This document shows, piece by piece, positions 48,001 to 60,839 of a DNA stretch of 64,000 nucleotides. Source of the stretch: Augochlora pura (taxonomy: Eukaryota; Arthropoda; Insecta; Hymenoptera; Halictidae). The position numbers were made by a program, and so were the translations under genes. Location: NCBI RefSeq assembly GCF_028453695.1, contig NC_135775.1, positions 14,976,545 to 15,040,544 on the forward strand, in the 5' to 3' direction. Numbering within the stretch: position 1 is the first letter of the stretch; each line of letters opens with the position of its first letter. The notes below the pieces were generated by a model. That model saw only the letters and a list, made by a program, of their open reading frames with translations. It did not search any database and was not told the DNA's origin.

Positions 48001-48302
48001 ACGCGCAACTATGCAGCGCCCGCCTCCCCATAAATTAATTGTAACTGATCAGTTTCAATCAGTTAATCGGTCGGTGAAAAGGGAATCGTTATTTGGTCCA
48101 ACGCTCTCGGTTCGCGGGGGCGTATTCGGCGCGCGATAGACCAGCATCCTGTTGCAAATAACTCGAGAGAGTAACACGAGTTCGGTATAAAACCAAAATT
48201 CGGTCCGAGCCCGACCCTCCGTTCCGGTTCCAATTTGCGCCGGCTTATCCGGCCAGAGGAGCGAAAAGGATCCGGTCGCTTGAAACAATCGGAATCTCTG
48301 CT

Positions 48303-48360
<58 letters not shown>

Positions 48361-48600
48361 TTTTCTCTTTTTTCGAGCCTTTCTCTGCCACGTCGGATGG
48401 CACGCATAACCGACAGCCAGAAAACTGACGAACCGGACCTATGTGCATTAGCTGATGAAAGAGCAACGGTTTAGCCGGGCTTTTTGACTTCGGGACCTGC
48501 TCGAGAGGCAAACGCCGCCGCGCCAGTCGGGTGAAGCTCTCGCGCCAAGCGGAAAGCAGAAACAGCAGTCGCTATGAGGATAGCATCTGAATAATGGAGG
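48001..48600. other. GC-rich island with CT microsatellite
   Basis: GC/CpG-rich DNA surrounding a long CT tract. The Arg/Glu- or Ser/Leu-repeat frames through the tract are repeat artefacts. Confidence 0.4.
48301..48374. repeat. (CT)n microsatellite
   Basis: About 55 bp of nearly pure CT, followed by a short impure pyrimidine run. Confidence 0.9.
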
Positions 48601-49501
48601 CTGGTCGGTGTTACTGCTGCCTGGATTTTTGGATGTGCGAATCTTGAGCAGCCGCTCGATCTAGATTCAAGCGATAAAAGCTAGATTGTATGGGGACTCT
48701 GACGTTTCAGATCTTGCTTTATGTCGCTCCGTCGAATGAATATGTCATATTCACCCAGTTGCGCTCCAGCAACAAACCACTGTCAATGCATTGAAACTTT
48801 TCTCCGCGTATGAATCTTGAATGGAGATTTTCGGTCTATATGAACCATTCTACTCTAATTGAAAAGTTGAATACGTTTTTAGCAGTGGTATGGTATAGTT
48901 TATATTTTATGTTAGTATTATATATTTTTACGTTTAATATTAGCCAAGTAATTATGTCTTTCTCGTTTAAATAATTGTTCGAACAGGTTTCAATGTTAAC
49001 AATTACACGAAAATCTTTAGAATCATTTACACAACTCTTGGAATAAGAATCATTTTTTGAATGTTGTTATTTAAAATTACGGTTAGTGATAATAAATAAT
49101 ATTAGAAAGTAAAATCATGTGCAACTGATGATATAGCTACATATCTGATCTGATAGTGTAAAAATTGAACGATGGAAGTAATATTTTTATATTTAATATT
49201 TAACATATGATCTAATATTAATTTAATATTCGATATTTTTATATTTATATTCTATTTCTTGAAATGTAAAATTGAATGAAGTTGAAGATGTATTAATTAG
49301 CTTTCCATTTTCATTGATTGATGATGATATTTTGTACATTATATTTCTAATATAAGTTTTAACTTGATTTCATATTTTAATGATATCAAAAGTTATAAAG
49401 ATTCAAGGAAAGAAGCAATTCTATATTCATTTTCACAATTTGTGTTTATAAAAAATTTACTAATGAGAGGTATTGGAAAAAATGGTTTTACTCTTACGTA
49501 A

Positions 49502-50008
49502 GACGATCCTCGAAATAAAAATGTAACTTTTGATAGCATTGAAATAACAAATAGAACTACAACTTACATTAGAAGCATTATAAACAAAAGATTATGGTCA
49601 GCCAATGAAGATGAAAATGTAACTAATACACCTTCAAGTGTATTAGGTTTTTCATATTAGGAAATAAATATTGGGAACGATGACAAATCAAAACTCGAAA
49701 CATATCTGTGAGAATCACGGATAAATCATAATTTAAATCTGACGAACCAGTGGAAGCGTGACTTTAAAAAATATAAAAAATTATCAAATTTGGCAGAGGT
49801 ATATTCAAGTAATCTGGTTACGTCTGTTAGTTCAGGAAGTTTATTTTCTACGGCTGGAAATATCGCGACAGAAATACGCAATATTTTACTACCAGAGACA
49901 GTTGACCCATTAATATTTTTATTGCAAAATCAAAATGTAATATGGAACATAATCGAAATGCAGAATTTGATTTATTTGAATATTTATGTAGGAGCTGTAA
50001 AAATATAA
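49502..50008 (+). pseudogene. Decayed hAT-family transposase, C-terminal part
   Basis: One plus-strand frame carries DDPRNKNVTFDS (hAT transposases have LDPRFK here). After in-frame stops TAG at 49658 and TGA at 49709 it continues with WKRDFKKYKKL, then VSSGSLFSTAGNIATEIRN and LLPETVDPLIFLLQNQN. The last two match the hAT C-terminal dimerisation domain, where SxxSERLFSxAG is followed by a Lys/Arg-rich turn and a Leu-Pro-x-x-Val segment. Upstream sequence in the same frame is also interrupted. Terminal inverted repeats and the 8-bp target duplication were not found. This is an old, dead copy. Confidence 0.75.
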
Positions 50009-50985
50009 ACTGTTATTTCCACCGTACAATATTTATATCATCGAATTTATTTTCTCATGTATCCGAAATTTACGTACAACTTATCCAAAAATCACCAAAT
50101 ATATTATTGTAAAGTTAAAAAACAAAATGTGATAGCCGATCAATAACTGTTAAATTTTGACGGAATCAATTGTCTCCGATAACGTTTAATTCCTACATTG
50201 GAAATTTCGAGCGTACTTAGCGAGCGTCAAATTATTCGAATAAAATTTGATACGAAGAATTTATTCGACATGTTGTTCGAATAAAATTGTATTTGAATAA
50301 TGTGAAACTCTGGCGAGTGTAATGAATGTCCTTTTGGAAAAATGACTTCGTACAACAGCAGCTAGATTCAATAACATTCTGTGCCACGTGTACCACTGGC
50401 GGTACACGCTTAAATAACTATCGAATGCGATAAGAAAGTGTTTTATGACAAGTTAGAGTCTAAGAAATAATTTCCGCCAAAAGAATGGATAAAAAATAAG
50501 TCTATTTTATAGTTATATTGACAATAATTAATAAATAAATCAAATTAATAAATGAACATAATATATTGACTTTTAAAGCTTCAATTGATCAGAATGAAGA
50601 GTCGACTAAATACAATTCGGCATGGAACGTGTTAATAGATATACATACTGACTCGTTAACAACTCTGTAATAGAACAGAAACATATAAAATATTATTCGG
50701 ACCTGTTAGCATCTGATGATCCGAATTTGACAGCTTCTTAGATTTCCCGATGGAAATTTCAGAAAGATTAGATATTAAACGGCTCGCAAAAACTGGTATT
50801 AAGGGGATTAATTAATCGACTACGGCGCACCGTAGGGCACTAGTGTGCGTTTTATCCTCGAACATTTATAATCCATGGAGTCGATTCTCACACCTGGACA
50901 CTGTGTATACTGGTGTAGAAAGATCTTGGTGAACTTTCCAGTCTCCAAGCTAGCAGAAAATGAAAACTGGGACTCCGTGTGGATT
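50009..50985. other. AT-rich intergenic DNA
   Basis: No gene or clear repeat found. Confidence 0.45.
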
Positions 50986-50989
50986 TTAT

Positions 50990-51116
50990 ACCAACAAAGT
51001 TTAGATTTAAAAGATTGTTAAGTAGCGAAACTGTTGGTACATAAAATGAAAATACTATGAACCAGAAATTTTAATTCAGATTTATAATTAAAATGGCTTC
51101 GAGTGCAAAGGATTAA
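50990..51116. mobile_element. TTAA-ended MITE family, copy 2 (partial, inverted)
   Basis: Reverse-complement match to 9505-9660: TTCGAGTGCAAAGGATTAA end, GAACCAGAAATTTTAATTC, and further in AGTTTAGATTTAAAAGATTG against AGTTTACATTTAAAAAATTG. The second end is not clear. Confidence 0.55.
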
Positions 51117-51119
51117 AAT

Positions 51120-52560
51120 AACTTTTTTGGCACTCTACTAAATGACATACATCTTATTTAGATAATAAAGAAATTACTCTATTAGATCATAACTAGAATG
51201 CTTTTCTTAAATGTTGCTGCTGATTAGAATGACAAAAGAGAATAAAGAACACTTTAACCTTTTCATCTGAACCCATAACGAAAATTTAAAAAATGCATTT
51301 CGTAGATCTTGGTAAATTACATATATGCATGTCGAAAATTTTATCTGATTCAGTTGATTTTCATATGAGCTCAAACGAATTAAAGATCGCCAGAATCGTA
51401 GTTTGCTAATTAATCAATATGTATGAAAAATGTGCAGTTTCTAAAATCTTTTCATAGGTTACGCGTTAATTTTTGCGTTAAGGTCGTCTATATTACACGT
51501 TAACGCCTTGGACGTCCTGTTAGGATGTTTCTCTGTCCGAAATCCTCGAAATTGTAATTTCGTAGCACTCCTTTTTCCTAGTGAAAATTGAACACTTACG
51601 TGACCACAACGGCACCGCAAAGGACAATATTATTATTCTCGAGGGGACTATTCATATTGGTTTCCGTATTCGGAGCGTTTCCGCGCCGTGGAAACGTAGG
51701 TGGAAGATGAGAGAGAGATATTTCTCTTCCTGTCGACGCCTTTAAATAACCTTGAACTAGCATACTGCAAGATTAATTCAATTTAGAGAAGAAAACGTAA
51801 TGAATTAAAATTTATTCATCAAATTCCATGCAATACACTTTTATTTTATACGCATTTGCATATTTTCACTCTACGCCAATGTACATATTATTACTCTACG
51901 CAATTCTGCATATGTTTAGTCGACGCGAATGCATTAATATCTTTGTTCTGTGTTAAATTAGATATTTTTTATTTATATTAAAATTAGGTATTGTCTATAC
52001 ATGAATCGATAATGTCAGCTTACAGATAGCATAATCTATAAGTACATAACGCTTTCGACACACGAATGTGATAATATCTTATTTTACCTTAAGTGTTTAT
52101 TTTCAAAGTAGAAAGTTACGAAAGTAATTATTATTAATTGTGATGGCCAGAGGTTATGCGATTGTACTTAATCTATATATATTTTATGATACTAACATGT
52201 GATATAATAATTAACCCATAATTAAATAATTATGATCGATTTATTTTCCTACACTTTGGACTTTTTTTGAAGAAATTTGCGATCTTCCAAGTTATTTAAC
52301 AAAGTATATAACCATAACAATTCTTGAACCTTTAAATATATAAAACGATCACTACAAATTTTTAGACACTAAACGCAGCATTAATAAAAAAAATCTATCG
52401 AAAAACTCGCTGGTCGCCCAACAATAAATCATATTGTTGATAATCTACATCAAAGTTTTTATTCAACAAAAAACAAAAGTGACAAGAATTTTTCTTTTGA
52501 GATTCTATACTTTCTTTGACAAATTATTACGACATTTTAGTAGAAAATTAATTAGCTTAG
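51120..52560. other. AT-rich intergenic DNA with weak similarity to the intron-8 element
   Basis: 51180-51300 (CTAGAATGCTTTTCTTAA, AGAATGACAAAAGAGAATAA, TTTAACCTTTTCATCTGA) resembles parts of 29990-30090 and 61600-61670, suggesting a third eroded copy of that family. No gene seen. Confidence 0.4.
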
Positions 52561-52920
52561 AAGTTATAATTTTTATCCCGGACGCTGATTAAACGCCGCA
52601 CGGACGTCTCCTCTCCTAATTATTTTCACTCGATAGCAATGTTCGCCTCGACCAAGCGTTCCTTTGACCGTTCAAAAGAAGCCGCAACCGTACACCCGGA
52701 TAAAAAGGGCACGCTTTTGGAATTCACCCAGTTCGAACTCGTACTAAAACCCGAAATTTCAAAGTACAGATTTTCTGGGGCGCACGTGAATGATCATCGT
52801 TTCGGCGACTGGCTTCGTAAGCGACGAGCGGATCGATTCCACAGCCAATTTACCAAATATTCGAGCATCTATTTTCTTGGACAACGTGGGCCGAAATTTA
52901 TTTTTGACGTTTTCTAATGC
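52561..52920. other. GC-richer intergenic patch
   Basis: A 92-codon plus-strand frame (52639-52917) without recognised domain or splice support. Not called as a gene. Confidence 0.25.
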
Positions 52921-53335
52921 AGCTTCATTAAATCTTCAAGAAATAATCGTAGCATGAAAAACACAAAGAAATAAACATTACATTCGCATGTCAATCCAAG
53001 TGCATGTAGGTTTGAAAAAAAACTCAGATCCTTTTGTCTTCCAGTTTCATGACTTTAAATAATTATTTCACACATCCTATTAATTTATACGTTTTCAATG
53101 TTTTACATATTATTGGATATTTTATTAACGAAATACATTCTGACTTAATTTAAATTACATCGTTTAACAACTCTATAGAATAAAAATCCAGTACGCTTCA
53201 CACTGTTGTAATTTAAACAATGATTTAAAGTTTTATTAAAAACTTGCCACGTTCTAAAAACTTATGCCTCTTTTAGTAATATTTTAGGAAATAGACGAAT
53301 TAATTTCTAATGAATATATCAAAAGGAAGTGTACA

Positions 53336-53341
<6 letters not shown>

Positions 53342-53368
<27 letters not shown>
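53342..53368. repeat. (TA)n microsatellite
   Basis: Thirteen to fourteen uninterrupted TA units. Confidence 0.9.
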
Positions 53369-53819
53369 ATGTCAGTATATTGTATTTATTTTATTAATCA
53401 TATTTGTTAGCAGCTAATTTTTCTATATATTAAAATGTTACCACAAGAGGAGCAGAACATTAAATTATTAGTTCAATTGTAATTTTTATTATGCTGTAGC
53501 TGTTACATGATGTAATTTAAATGAAGTCAGAATGTGTCTTTGTTAAAAATCCCAATAATATGTAAAACATTGAGAACGTATAAACTAATATGATTAAGAT
53601 AATAATTACTTATAGTAGAACAATTAGAAAACAAAAAGACCGGAATTTTTATAACAGTGAGATTCGAATGCATTTGGATAGCTCCCAACGTGAACATAAA
53701 GTTCATTTCTTTGTTCCCTTAAGCTACGGTCGCTTATTAAAGATTTAATGAAACCGCGTCGCAAAATTTCTACGATACATTTTAGCCGATGACGTTCAAG
53801 AAAATTGGCGTTTCGTTCC

Positions 53820-54480
53820 ATTGTGCGCCGGCGAACCTTTCATTAAAACAATCAGCTGCAACGAAGTAGACTCGTTTGCAGCGGCGCCGTTCCCCGTAAC
53901 AAATTCGGCGTGCACGCAGCATCAAAGTCGCCCGACTTTCCGGTCCGAGGGCAATTAGAGGCCGCCCTTTGCGGCGGTTAGCCTCCGTGGCAGCTGAAAC
54001 CCGGCAATTTTTCCGTGCCGTGCGAAATTAAAGCCGAAAACGGCCGGGGCGGTGAGCTGTTACGCGTGATTCGCGAAGGAGAGCCATTGTGTAACGGTCG
54101 GTCAATAAACAGAAATTATTTTCCGGTTATAGCGGGCGGGAGCGCGCGCGCGCGCGCGCGGAATCCTCAGGCCGTGCTGGATATTTTATATTCATTGCGG
54201 ACCGCTTCGCAGCCGGGGCAATTTCTGCAACATTTACGGCTCGCTGTCCCAGACCGAACGTAACGTCGCTATTTGCAGTCCGTCTCCTCGGTAACACGCG
54301 AATTATTTAGGCGGCGGCTATTAACGCGGTTAGAAAACGTCATTTTTCGACGCGGAAGACTCGCGCCTCGTTCATTTTTACCCGCGCCACGTGTCCGGCC
54401 AATTGCGCCGGCTCCTCCCTTTCAATTTTCAATGTTTACGCAAACATATAATACATTATTTTCCGGAAACGATTTAAGTT
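53820..54480. other. CpG-rich island with (CG)n run
   Basis: High CpG density including an alternating CG tract at 54143-54160. Overlapping frames are all low-information; no gene called. Alternating purine-pyrimidine DNA of this kind can adopt Z-form; functional meaning unknown. Confidence 0.4.
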
Positions 54481-55189
54481 TAGTGCAGTAGGCTTAATGT
54501 TTTGCGCTGTAACTACTTGTTAGACTCCCAACAAAAATTTTATACAGAATCTGTTAAATATAAATGTTATTACATTCTTTTTAAATGAAATCAAATTTGA
54601 TGCTCTTGTTATGAAAGTGTAGGACTAAAAGTAAAGGAAGATATAAGAAATAAAATTTATCTCGGTGTATCAAGGAAATTATGATATATAATACATTTCT
54701 TGGCAGTGTAACGAGTCAAACTCATGGTAATTTGATTTGGAACAAGGTGACTAAGAAACTAAACGACCTATCCAATTGTAATTTGAAAAATTCACAAAAT
54801 CAGTTCCTTTAATATGAGATTGCATAATGTCGATGAATTTTTCTTATTTTTAATTTTTTAACAAGTGCATCGAATGGAACAGACATATCTATGAATGGGT
54901 CAGTGTAACAAAATTAATTAATATTGGTATTAATCTAATGTTCACCCGGTAGACACGCCACGCCGCTGCGAGCGATTCTCTACGCATGCGTCGTCGCACC
55001 ACCGCTTGCATAGCGACTTTTCCCAAATACCTTCAACATTTACATTTAAATATTTATCGAGTTTATCTGAAAATTGACTGCTGATTTACAAACTGTAGTT
55101 TAATTATCATTTCCCTTATTTGTAACATAGCAATTTAATTCAGATTAAAACGCCGACTCTTCATCAAGGTTTTCCATAAAACCGTGCGG

Positions 55190-55720
55190 CACGTAAAGTT
55201 TTAAAATACACACGTTCGACTGGGAATTGAGCACAAAAAAAGCGTTTGACAGCTTTTTTGCCCGGTTTTTTTTGTTAGACCACGTATTTGCGAATGCGGA
55301 ATGAATTTGATCGGACGACGCGAAAATCCATCGATCAAAGGTATTGAATTACAGCATTTTAATTTCCGCGGGCGGCCCGCGAGTCGCGGTAAAAAGGTTT
55401 CGCCGAGGGAAATTCGTTGCCGGAGGTAAACGCGGAACAAATTTTTTTATTACGGAATTTGATTAGCGGCCGTCGGAAATATGGCGGTTAAAGGGATTAG
55501 CGTTTCGACGTTTTTTCGTTACAATTTATTCGGGGCGCTATGGAATTGCAAAGGGAAGTCTTCCGGTGGCGTGGCTTGGCGAGGCGAGGCGCGGCGCGGC
55601 GCGTCGTGACGCGAATGCAACTCTCGGCGGACGGCAAGCAACGAGGCTCGATAACGGGAAACGATCGATTCGTTAAGACAGAATGATTGCATCAGCGGTT
55701 CTTGATGAACCAGGTATTAG
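55190..55720. other. GC-rich island with GGCGA/GGCGC tract
   Basis: Contains a degenerate pentamer tract (GGCGAGGCGAGGCGCGGCGC) at about 55579-55603, analogous to the CTCGG tract at 12136. No gene called. Confidence 0.4.
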
Positions 55721-56813
55721 CAAAAGAATCGAGAAGCACTGATTGCAATCTTCTGCCGCGCGGTGGTCTCCGCTTTTCCTGTCGGCCGGGTCAGTTTTAC
55801 AGATTGCTGAGCGCAATGTCTCGGAGCCTGCCGGCTCAATAGAGGGAACTTATTGATAAGAAACAAACGAATCGACCTCCGCTTTCTATGTTTCTTCAGT
55901 TTTCCTTGTGATTACCGAGCTGCGGCTTCATTTATGTTCGCGATTTACGAGCATTCATCGTTCGTTCGAAAGTTCTCATCAATAATCCGGTTACACTGAT
56001 ATCTACAGGCTAATGATTGTGAATCATTCTGTATCTATGGCGTCTGGACGTTTGAAAAATATCAGAACACATTGATGTTAATAAACAATGCTGAAATATC
56101 TATTTCATTGTCCTTCAGTGAATGAAATAAATATTTTATATAGTTTTACAATCTGGTAATTATTTGAGAACTACGAAATATCTATTCATTGAAAACTATG
56201 TACTGAAGAATGTTCGTTGAAAATTGTAGATTGCGAAACATTTATTTATTAAAAACGCTACTGCATGTTACAAAAACGATTGTATTGTAGAATGTGTTAC
56301 AGAATTAGTGATTATCGTAAGATAATTAATTTATGTTTTAGTTTTCCGTAGAATCAAAGCACTAGGTATGTTTTTTAACACATTATCTCAAAATAAATTG
56401 AACTTAATTATTTCATTTCGAGTTAATTATATTACACATAAGCATTATAAAATTCCTATAGATTTCTATACCCATTTTCTGTAAAAATTACTTTATAAAG
56501 TGGCTTTCTATTCATGAAACAACCTAAACAAGCTACATTATCAACTAGCGTACTATTTGTTCTTCCTAAGATTCACTCGGCGAGCTCCCTCAAAATTAAT
56601 CACATGCTCAATTTTTTAACATTTTGTTGCTATATTTGATTATATAGACATTTTAACACACCATACTCATAACTCTGAATAGATACGAAACAGTGACTTG
56701 TTGAAATCTTGTCCATTGTCATCCGCACTGTGCATCGCCCATACGTATAATAAATTTACGACAAACATTTATGCAAATCGGATTCCATAGAGTTCGTTTC
56801 ATATGCAACAACG

Positions 56814-57071
56814 TTACATAGAAGATTCGTCAGAACGAAGATTCGCGAGAAAGATATTGATTAGTGCTTCGTCAAGAAGAAATCCGTCCGAACCGATCTC
56901 CCGCTGATATGGGACTTTGCACAAGGAACAAACTTCCGGCGACGAGCTACGACCGCGTCGGTCGGTGCGGGGCGGTGGTTCAATCTCGAACTGTCGAAAT
57001 ATCACTCGTCGAGTGATCGACATACGACAGTGCAGGAAACCGTGGCTACGTTCAAACAAAGCGCAGTTCAA
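56814..57071 (-). CDS. Possible small ORF or exon, unidentified
   Basis: An 85-codon minus-strand frame in a GC-richer patch. It includes EVCSLCKVPYQREIGSDG, with a CxxC pair, and a plausible helix after it. There is no second CxxC/H pair to complete a zinc finger, no promoter and no splice partner. Overlapping opposite-strand frames exist, so chance is the default explanation. Confidence 0.15.
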   Translation of the reverse strand: MNCALFERSHGFLHCRMSITRRVIFRQFEIEPPPRTDRRGRSSSPEVCSLCKVPYQREIGSDGFLLDEALINIFLANLRSDESSM

Positions 57072-57111
57072 AGCGACTGCATCGCTGCTGCATCCGCATC
57101 ACAGGAAGTAG

Positions 57112-58140
57112 GATCCACTGGAGGGCCAGAGCGACTCTTTCTAACAAAATCTTACGATTGTTAAATATTAGATAAAAATAGTATACTAAGGAACTGTCGC
57201 AGAGGAAGTTCGATATGTGACAGGAAGTCGCCAAGGTTTGTTATCAGTTGACATGTTCTTTAGATATGTCTTTTAAACTATTGAATTTACAGACGTGTAT
57301 TTTTTCAGGGAATGATAAAAGAATCTTTGTAACACGTATCAACGTGTATCTTGTTTATGAAGCGATAAGAGATATTTTGTTACGATGAAACTTGCGGTTA
57401 GTAAAACGAGAAGTCTTAATAGTACAGCGAATTTACTGTTATTTTAAATCTTTTTCTAGCAAACCGCATAATTATACAATCATCGATATTAGACTGAAAG
57501 ATTGTACGCATTTAAATTATTTAAGGTCTTCTCTTGTCGATTCATTAACATTTTCTATTTTTTCAAACATTAAATTCTCGTATGAGATTTGTCAGTGTAT
57601 CATATGTTGCTAATTCATAGTTAGTTGTGAAATATTGATCATACAAAACGGGTTTTAATTGCATATAAAATTGACAGGACTATTTATTAACATTCGATCA
57701 TAGAAAATGTTTTAATGTGCACACATTTTCAAAATACATACGATTGCATGGAAACCATCATTCATTCATATCGTTGTTTAATTTTCTGAAATCAAGCGCA
57801 ATCAAATGCTTGAACAAGTTTAATAAAGATCTTTATCTCGTTGCAATGTAATAAAGTATCTTCCAACGTAAACGAACATTTTTCATTATTTTTTTCCACA
57901 ATAATTATACCTACGAGCACATAGATAAAGTCAATATGGAAGCTATAAAATTTAATGAACCGATAAAGTGAAATATTTGTGTAAAATCTTATTTTTTAAT
58001 GAAAACTAATGATACACTTACCGACAAGAGTCAAGTTAAAAAACACGTTACACAGACACGCATTCTTCAGTGCATTTTTAATTTTTTTATAATTCCTTAA
58101 TTTCTAATTTTTATTTCACTTTTGTACTTTTGTACTTTTT
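57112..58140. other. AT-rich intergenic DNA
   Basis: No gene or clear repeat found. Confidence 0.45.
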
Positions 58141-58162
58141 ATATTGTTTCAGTTTGTTTTTA

Positions 58163-58335
58163 CGCTTTCTGTTTCGTTTTATTTCGTATTTACGCTTTTT
58201 ATTTCGCTTCGTTTTGTGTTTGCGTTTTTGATTTCATTTTATTTTGTGTTTACGCTTTTCAATTCATTTTATTTCGTGTCTATGTTTTTCATTTTGTTTT
58301 ATCTTGTGTTCACGCTTTTTATTTATCATGTGCAC
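58163..58335. repeat. 30-bp minisatellite, about six copies
   Basis: Units such as CGCTTTTTATTTCGCTTCGT + TTTGTGTTTG follow each other with exact 30-bp period. Because 30 is a multiple of three, the array reads as a ten-residue Phe-rich repeat in one frame, but it has no start, signal or neighbour that would make it a gene. Confidence 0.75.
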
Positions 58336-59790
58336 TAAATAAATATGAACAACGTGTTATATGCTTCACTGTACGTATTTTTAATTTAATTAAACTTAAA
58401 TTTGCTAAAATTGCAAATTTTACTGAAATGTTAACGATATGTAAAATTTCATAGTTTTTGGCAGTAGATGTACCTGTGAAAAATATTTCTGTAACTTCGT
58501 TTCCCATTTTAAATTGACAAATAATCATAGGAAGCGACTGCCAGGGATTGTTCCAACGATCATGGAGCATCCCAGTCGAATTCGCGACCGAATCAAGCTT
58601 AAAGAGAGAAACTCCATAAGAAAGAGGGAACGTCAAAGCGAGTTCGCCGTGAATCCTTAGCGAAGTTGCCGGGTGTTTGCCGAAACAAGGTAAATTTACA
58701 AGGTAACTTTACATTACAAGCAACTTTATTCGCTCCACGGTGAATTCATGAATGTTCCAGCGCTCGCTTCCTCCCTTTCGCACTCCGTAAATCGGCGCGA
58801 ACCTCGTAAACACGGCGATTATCAATCTTTGATAAAGGGTGAAAAGGATCACGGAAATTTCTTTGTCGCCCGACTACCGAGACAATTCTCCGTTTTCCTT
58901 CGCAGCTTACCAACATGCCCCTTAAATTATACGACGGTAAAATTAAAACCGACTCCCTCGTGAAATTTGGTTAAAAAAGACAGCTGCGAAATGTAGACCA
59001 TAAACATGGAAATTTGAAGATCCACGCAGTTCAGAGGACTCGTTCCCTTAAAAAGTTTCCTCTTGCAAGTTGGATCCAATTTTCTAACAAGTAGTTAGCA
59101 AACTAAATGCTGAAAAAAGTGCTTGCCACGGGTCGTATGCCGAAAATGGGGATAATGAAAAATTTATATACAGAGAGTTAACGATAACTAAGGTTTTATA
59201 CAGTTAATTCGACGAAGTTACTATTGATTCTTGAAAAATTAAGGTAAATAATTCGATATACGGTGATGTAGCTCGACTAACGTTACATTACTTCATAACA
59301 ATGCCAAGATTAGATTTGAAAATATGTCATAGAAAGATTTTTACATTTGCAGTAACTGTAAAGGAAAGAATTAGAAACCAGTCATTTAGACTGATGTGGT
59401 TAACATATTAACAATTAACGTATACGCAATTATAACGTAATAAAAGTGTGTAATATTTTATTTAGCCGAGTCTGCGTAGTAATGCCACGCAAGAAAGTAA
59501 CTGTAGGCAGATCTACAGCTTTTCTAGTTCACGAGCAAATAATTTTTAAAGCTGAGCAGACGAATTAGTTTTACTTTCCTAAAACTAAATGCGATCGAAA
59601 TAGGTTTCCGATTTCAATTTAACTCTTCTGCGATATTTTTATATGACCCAGTCCGTGTATTAGGGTTATATAGCTTTTATAATTAGCATCTTATCGAAGT
59701 ACAATTTATTGAATTCAGCAAATAAATTTATCTTTTTTTATACCTTTATATCATTTCTAGATGAAATTGAATTATGCCTGGTTAAACAAT
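58336..59790. other. Intergenic DNA
   Basis: Mixed composition with a GC-richer patch at about 58530-59000; only short frames lacking domains. Confidence 0.4.
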
Positions 59791-59794
59791 TCAT

Positions 59795-59910
59795 ATTCTA
59801 ATATATTCAATTAACATTTCAATTTATATTCCGTATATCATGCATATTTTATATTCTAATATATTCAATTAATATTTCAATTCATATTCCATATATCATA
59901 TATATTTTAT
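59795..59910. repeat. 58-bp tandem duplication
   Basis: ATTCTAATATATTCAATTAA starts at 59795 and 59853. The two 58-bp units differ at a few bases. Further AT-rich pieces (TATATTCTATATATTA) extend the low-complexity zone to about 60020. Confidence 0.8.
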
Positions 59911-60839
59911 ATTCTATATATTATTTTTATATTACATAAATTATATTCCATATATTATTTCTATATTACATATATTATATTTTATACTTATATTCTACAT
60001 TCTATATTCAATTTATATCCTAAAACAAATGTTGTAGATTTCGTTTCATATAGTATTATATATCATCATATCACAGTGGCATCTATTTCACTTTCTCTCT
60101 TTCTGAAGTCGTCGACAATTATGAAGGCAAGCCGCGCAGCTCGAACAATCATGTCTGGTTTGCCTAAATTGTCCACTTTTGATTCTAAGCTACAGAGCTA
60201 AAGATTATCTGAAATGTTAAGTTTTATAAAATATCTAATCCTTATGAAAATCAAAGGGGTGCGATCTTTTATACATAATCACCAGAGAACGTCGTTGTAA
60301 TTCTATCATAACTCTATCGTAACTCGACAATTTTGTGATTGCGACGATTATGGTGAAATTAATGCAGTATCTCTATCTTAACACATATTCGTCTGGTAAT
60401 CTTGTGCGTCGCCATTCATAAAATGCCGGCATTTTTTTACACTATCTGTAGAGATGATATAGTCTATATAAAAACAGCGTAACTTGTTAAAATTCACATA
60501 TTTTTCAGTGAAATTTTAGAAAATGATATAAATCAGATTTGTCTTTATTGGAATTATCTATGCAATCTAATAAAAGAGCAAGAGTTGATTATTTTCTAGA
60601 ATATACAATCGACGAATTTTTATCATTTGGCTACTGATGATCGTCTACGAAATGACGAATTTCCGTCATGCGTATAAAAATGTGTTAACTGCCTTTCGAC
60701 AGACTCGAAATTCTGCCAGCTATCGAGAGGAAGCACCATGGCGTTAGTTCTTATAAACACAATAGGATAGTCGAGGGATGAAAATTCATAGAAATTGATA
60801 GTTTGTTCTAGAGTTTTCCGGAACGAGATCACGAGAACG

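Noticed and set aside
48063..48511. Arg/Glu-rich minus-strand frames and a Ser/Leu plus-strand frame
   Set aside because: All are reads of the CT microsatellite at 48301-48374.
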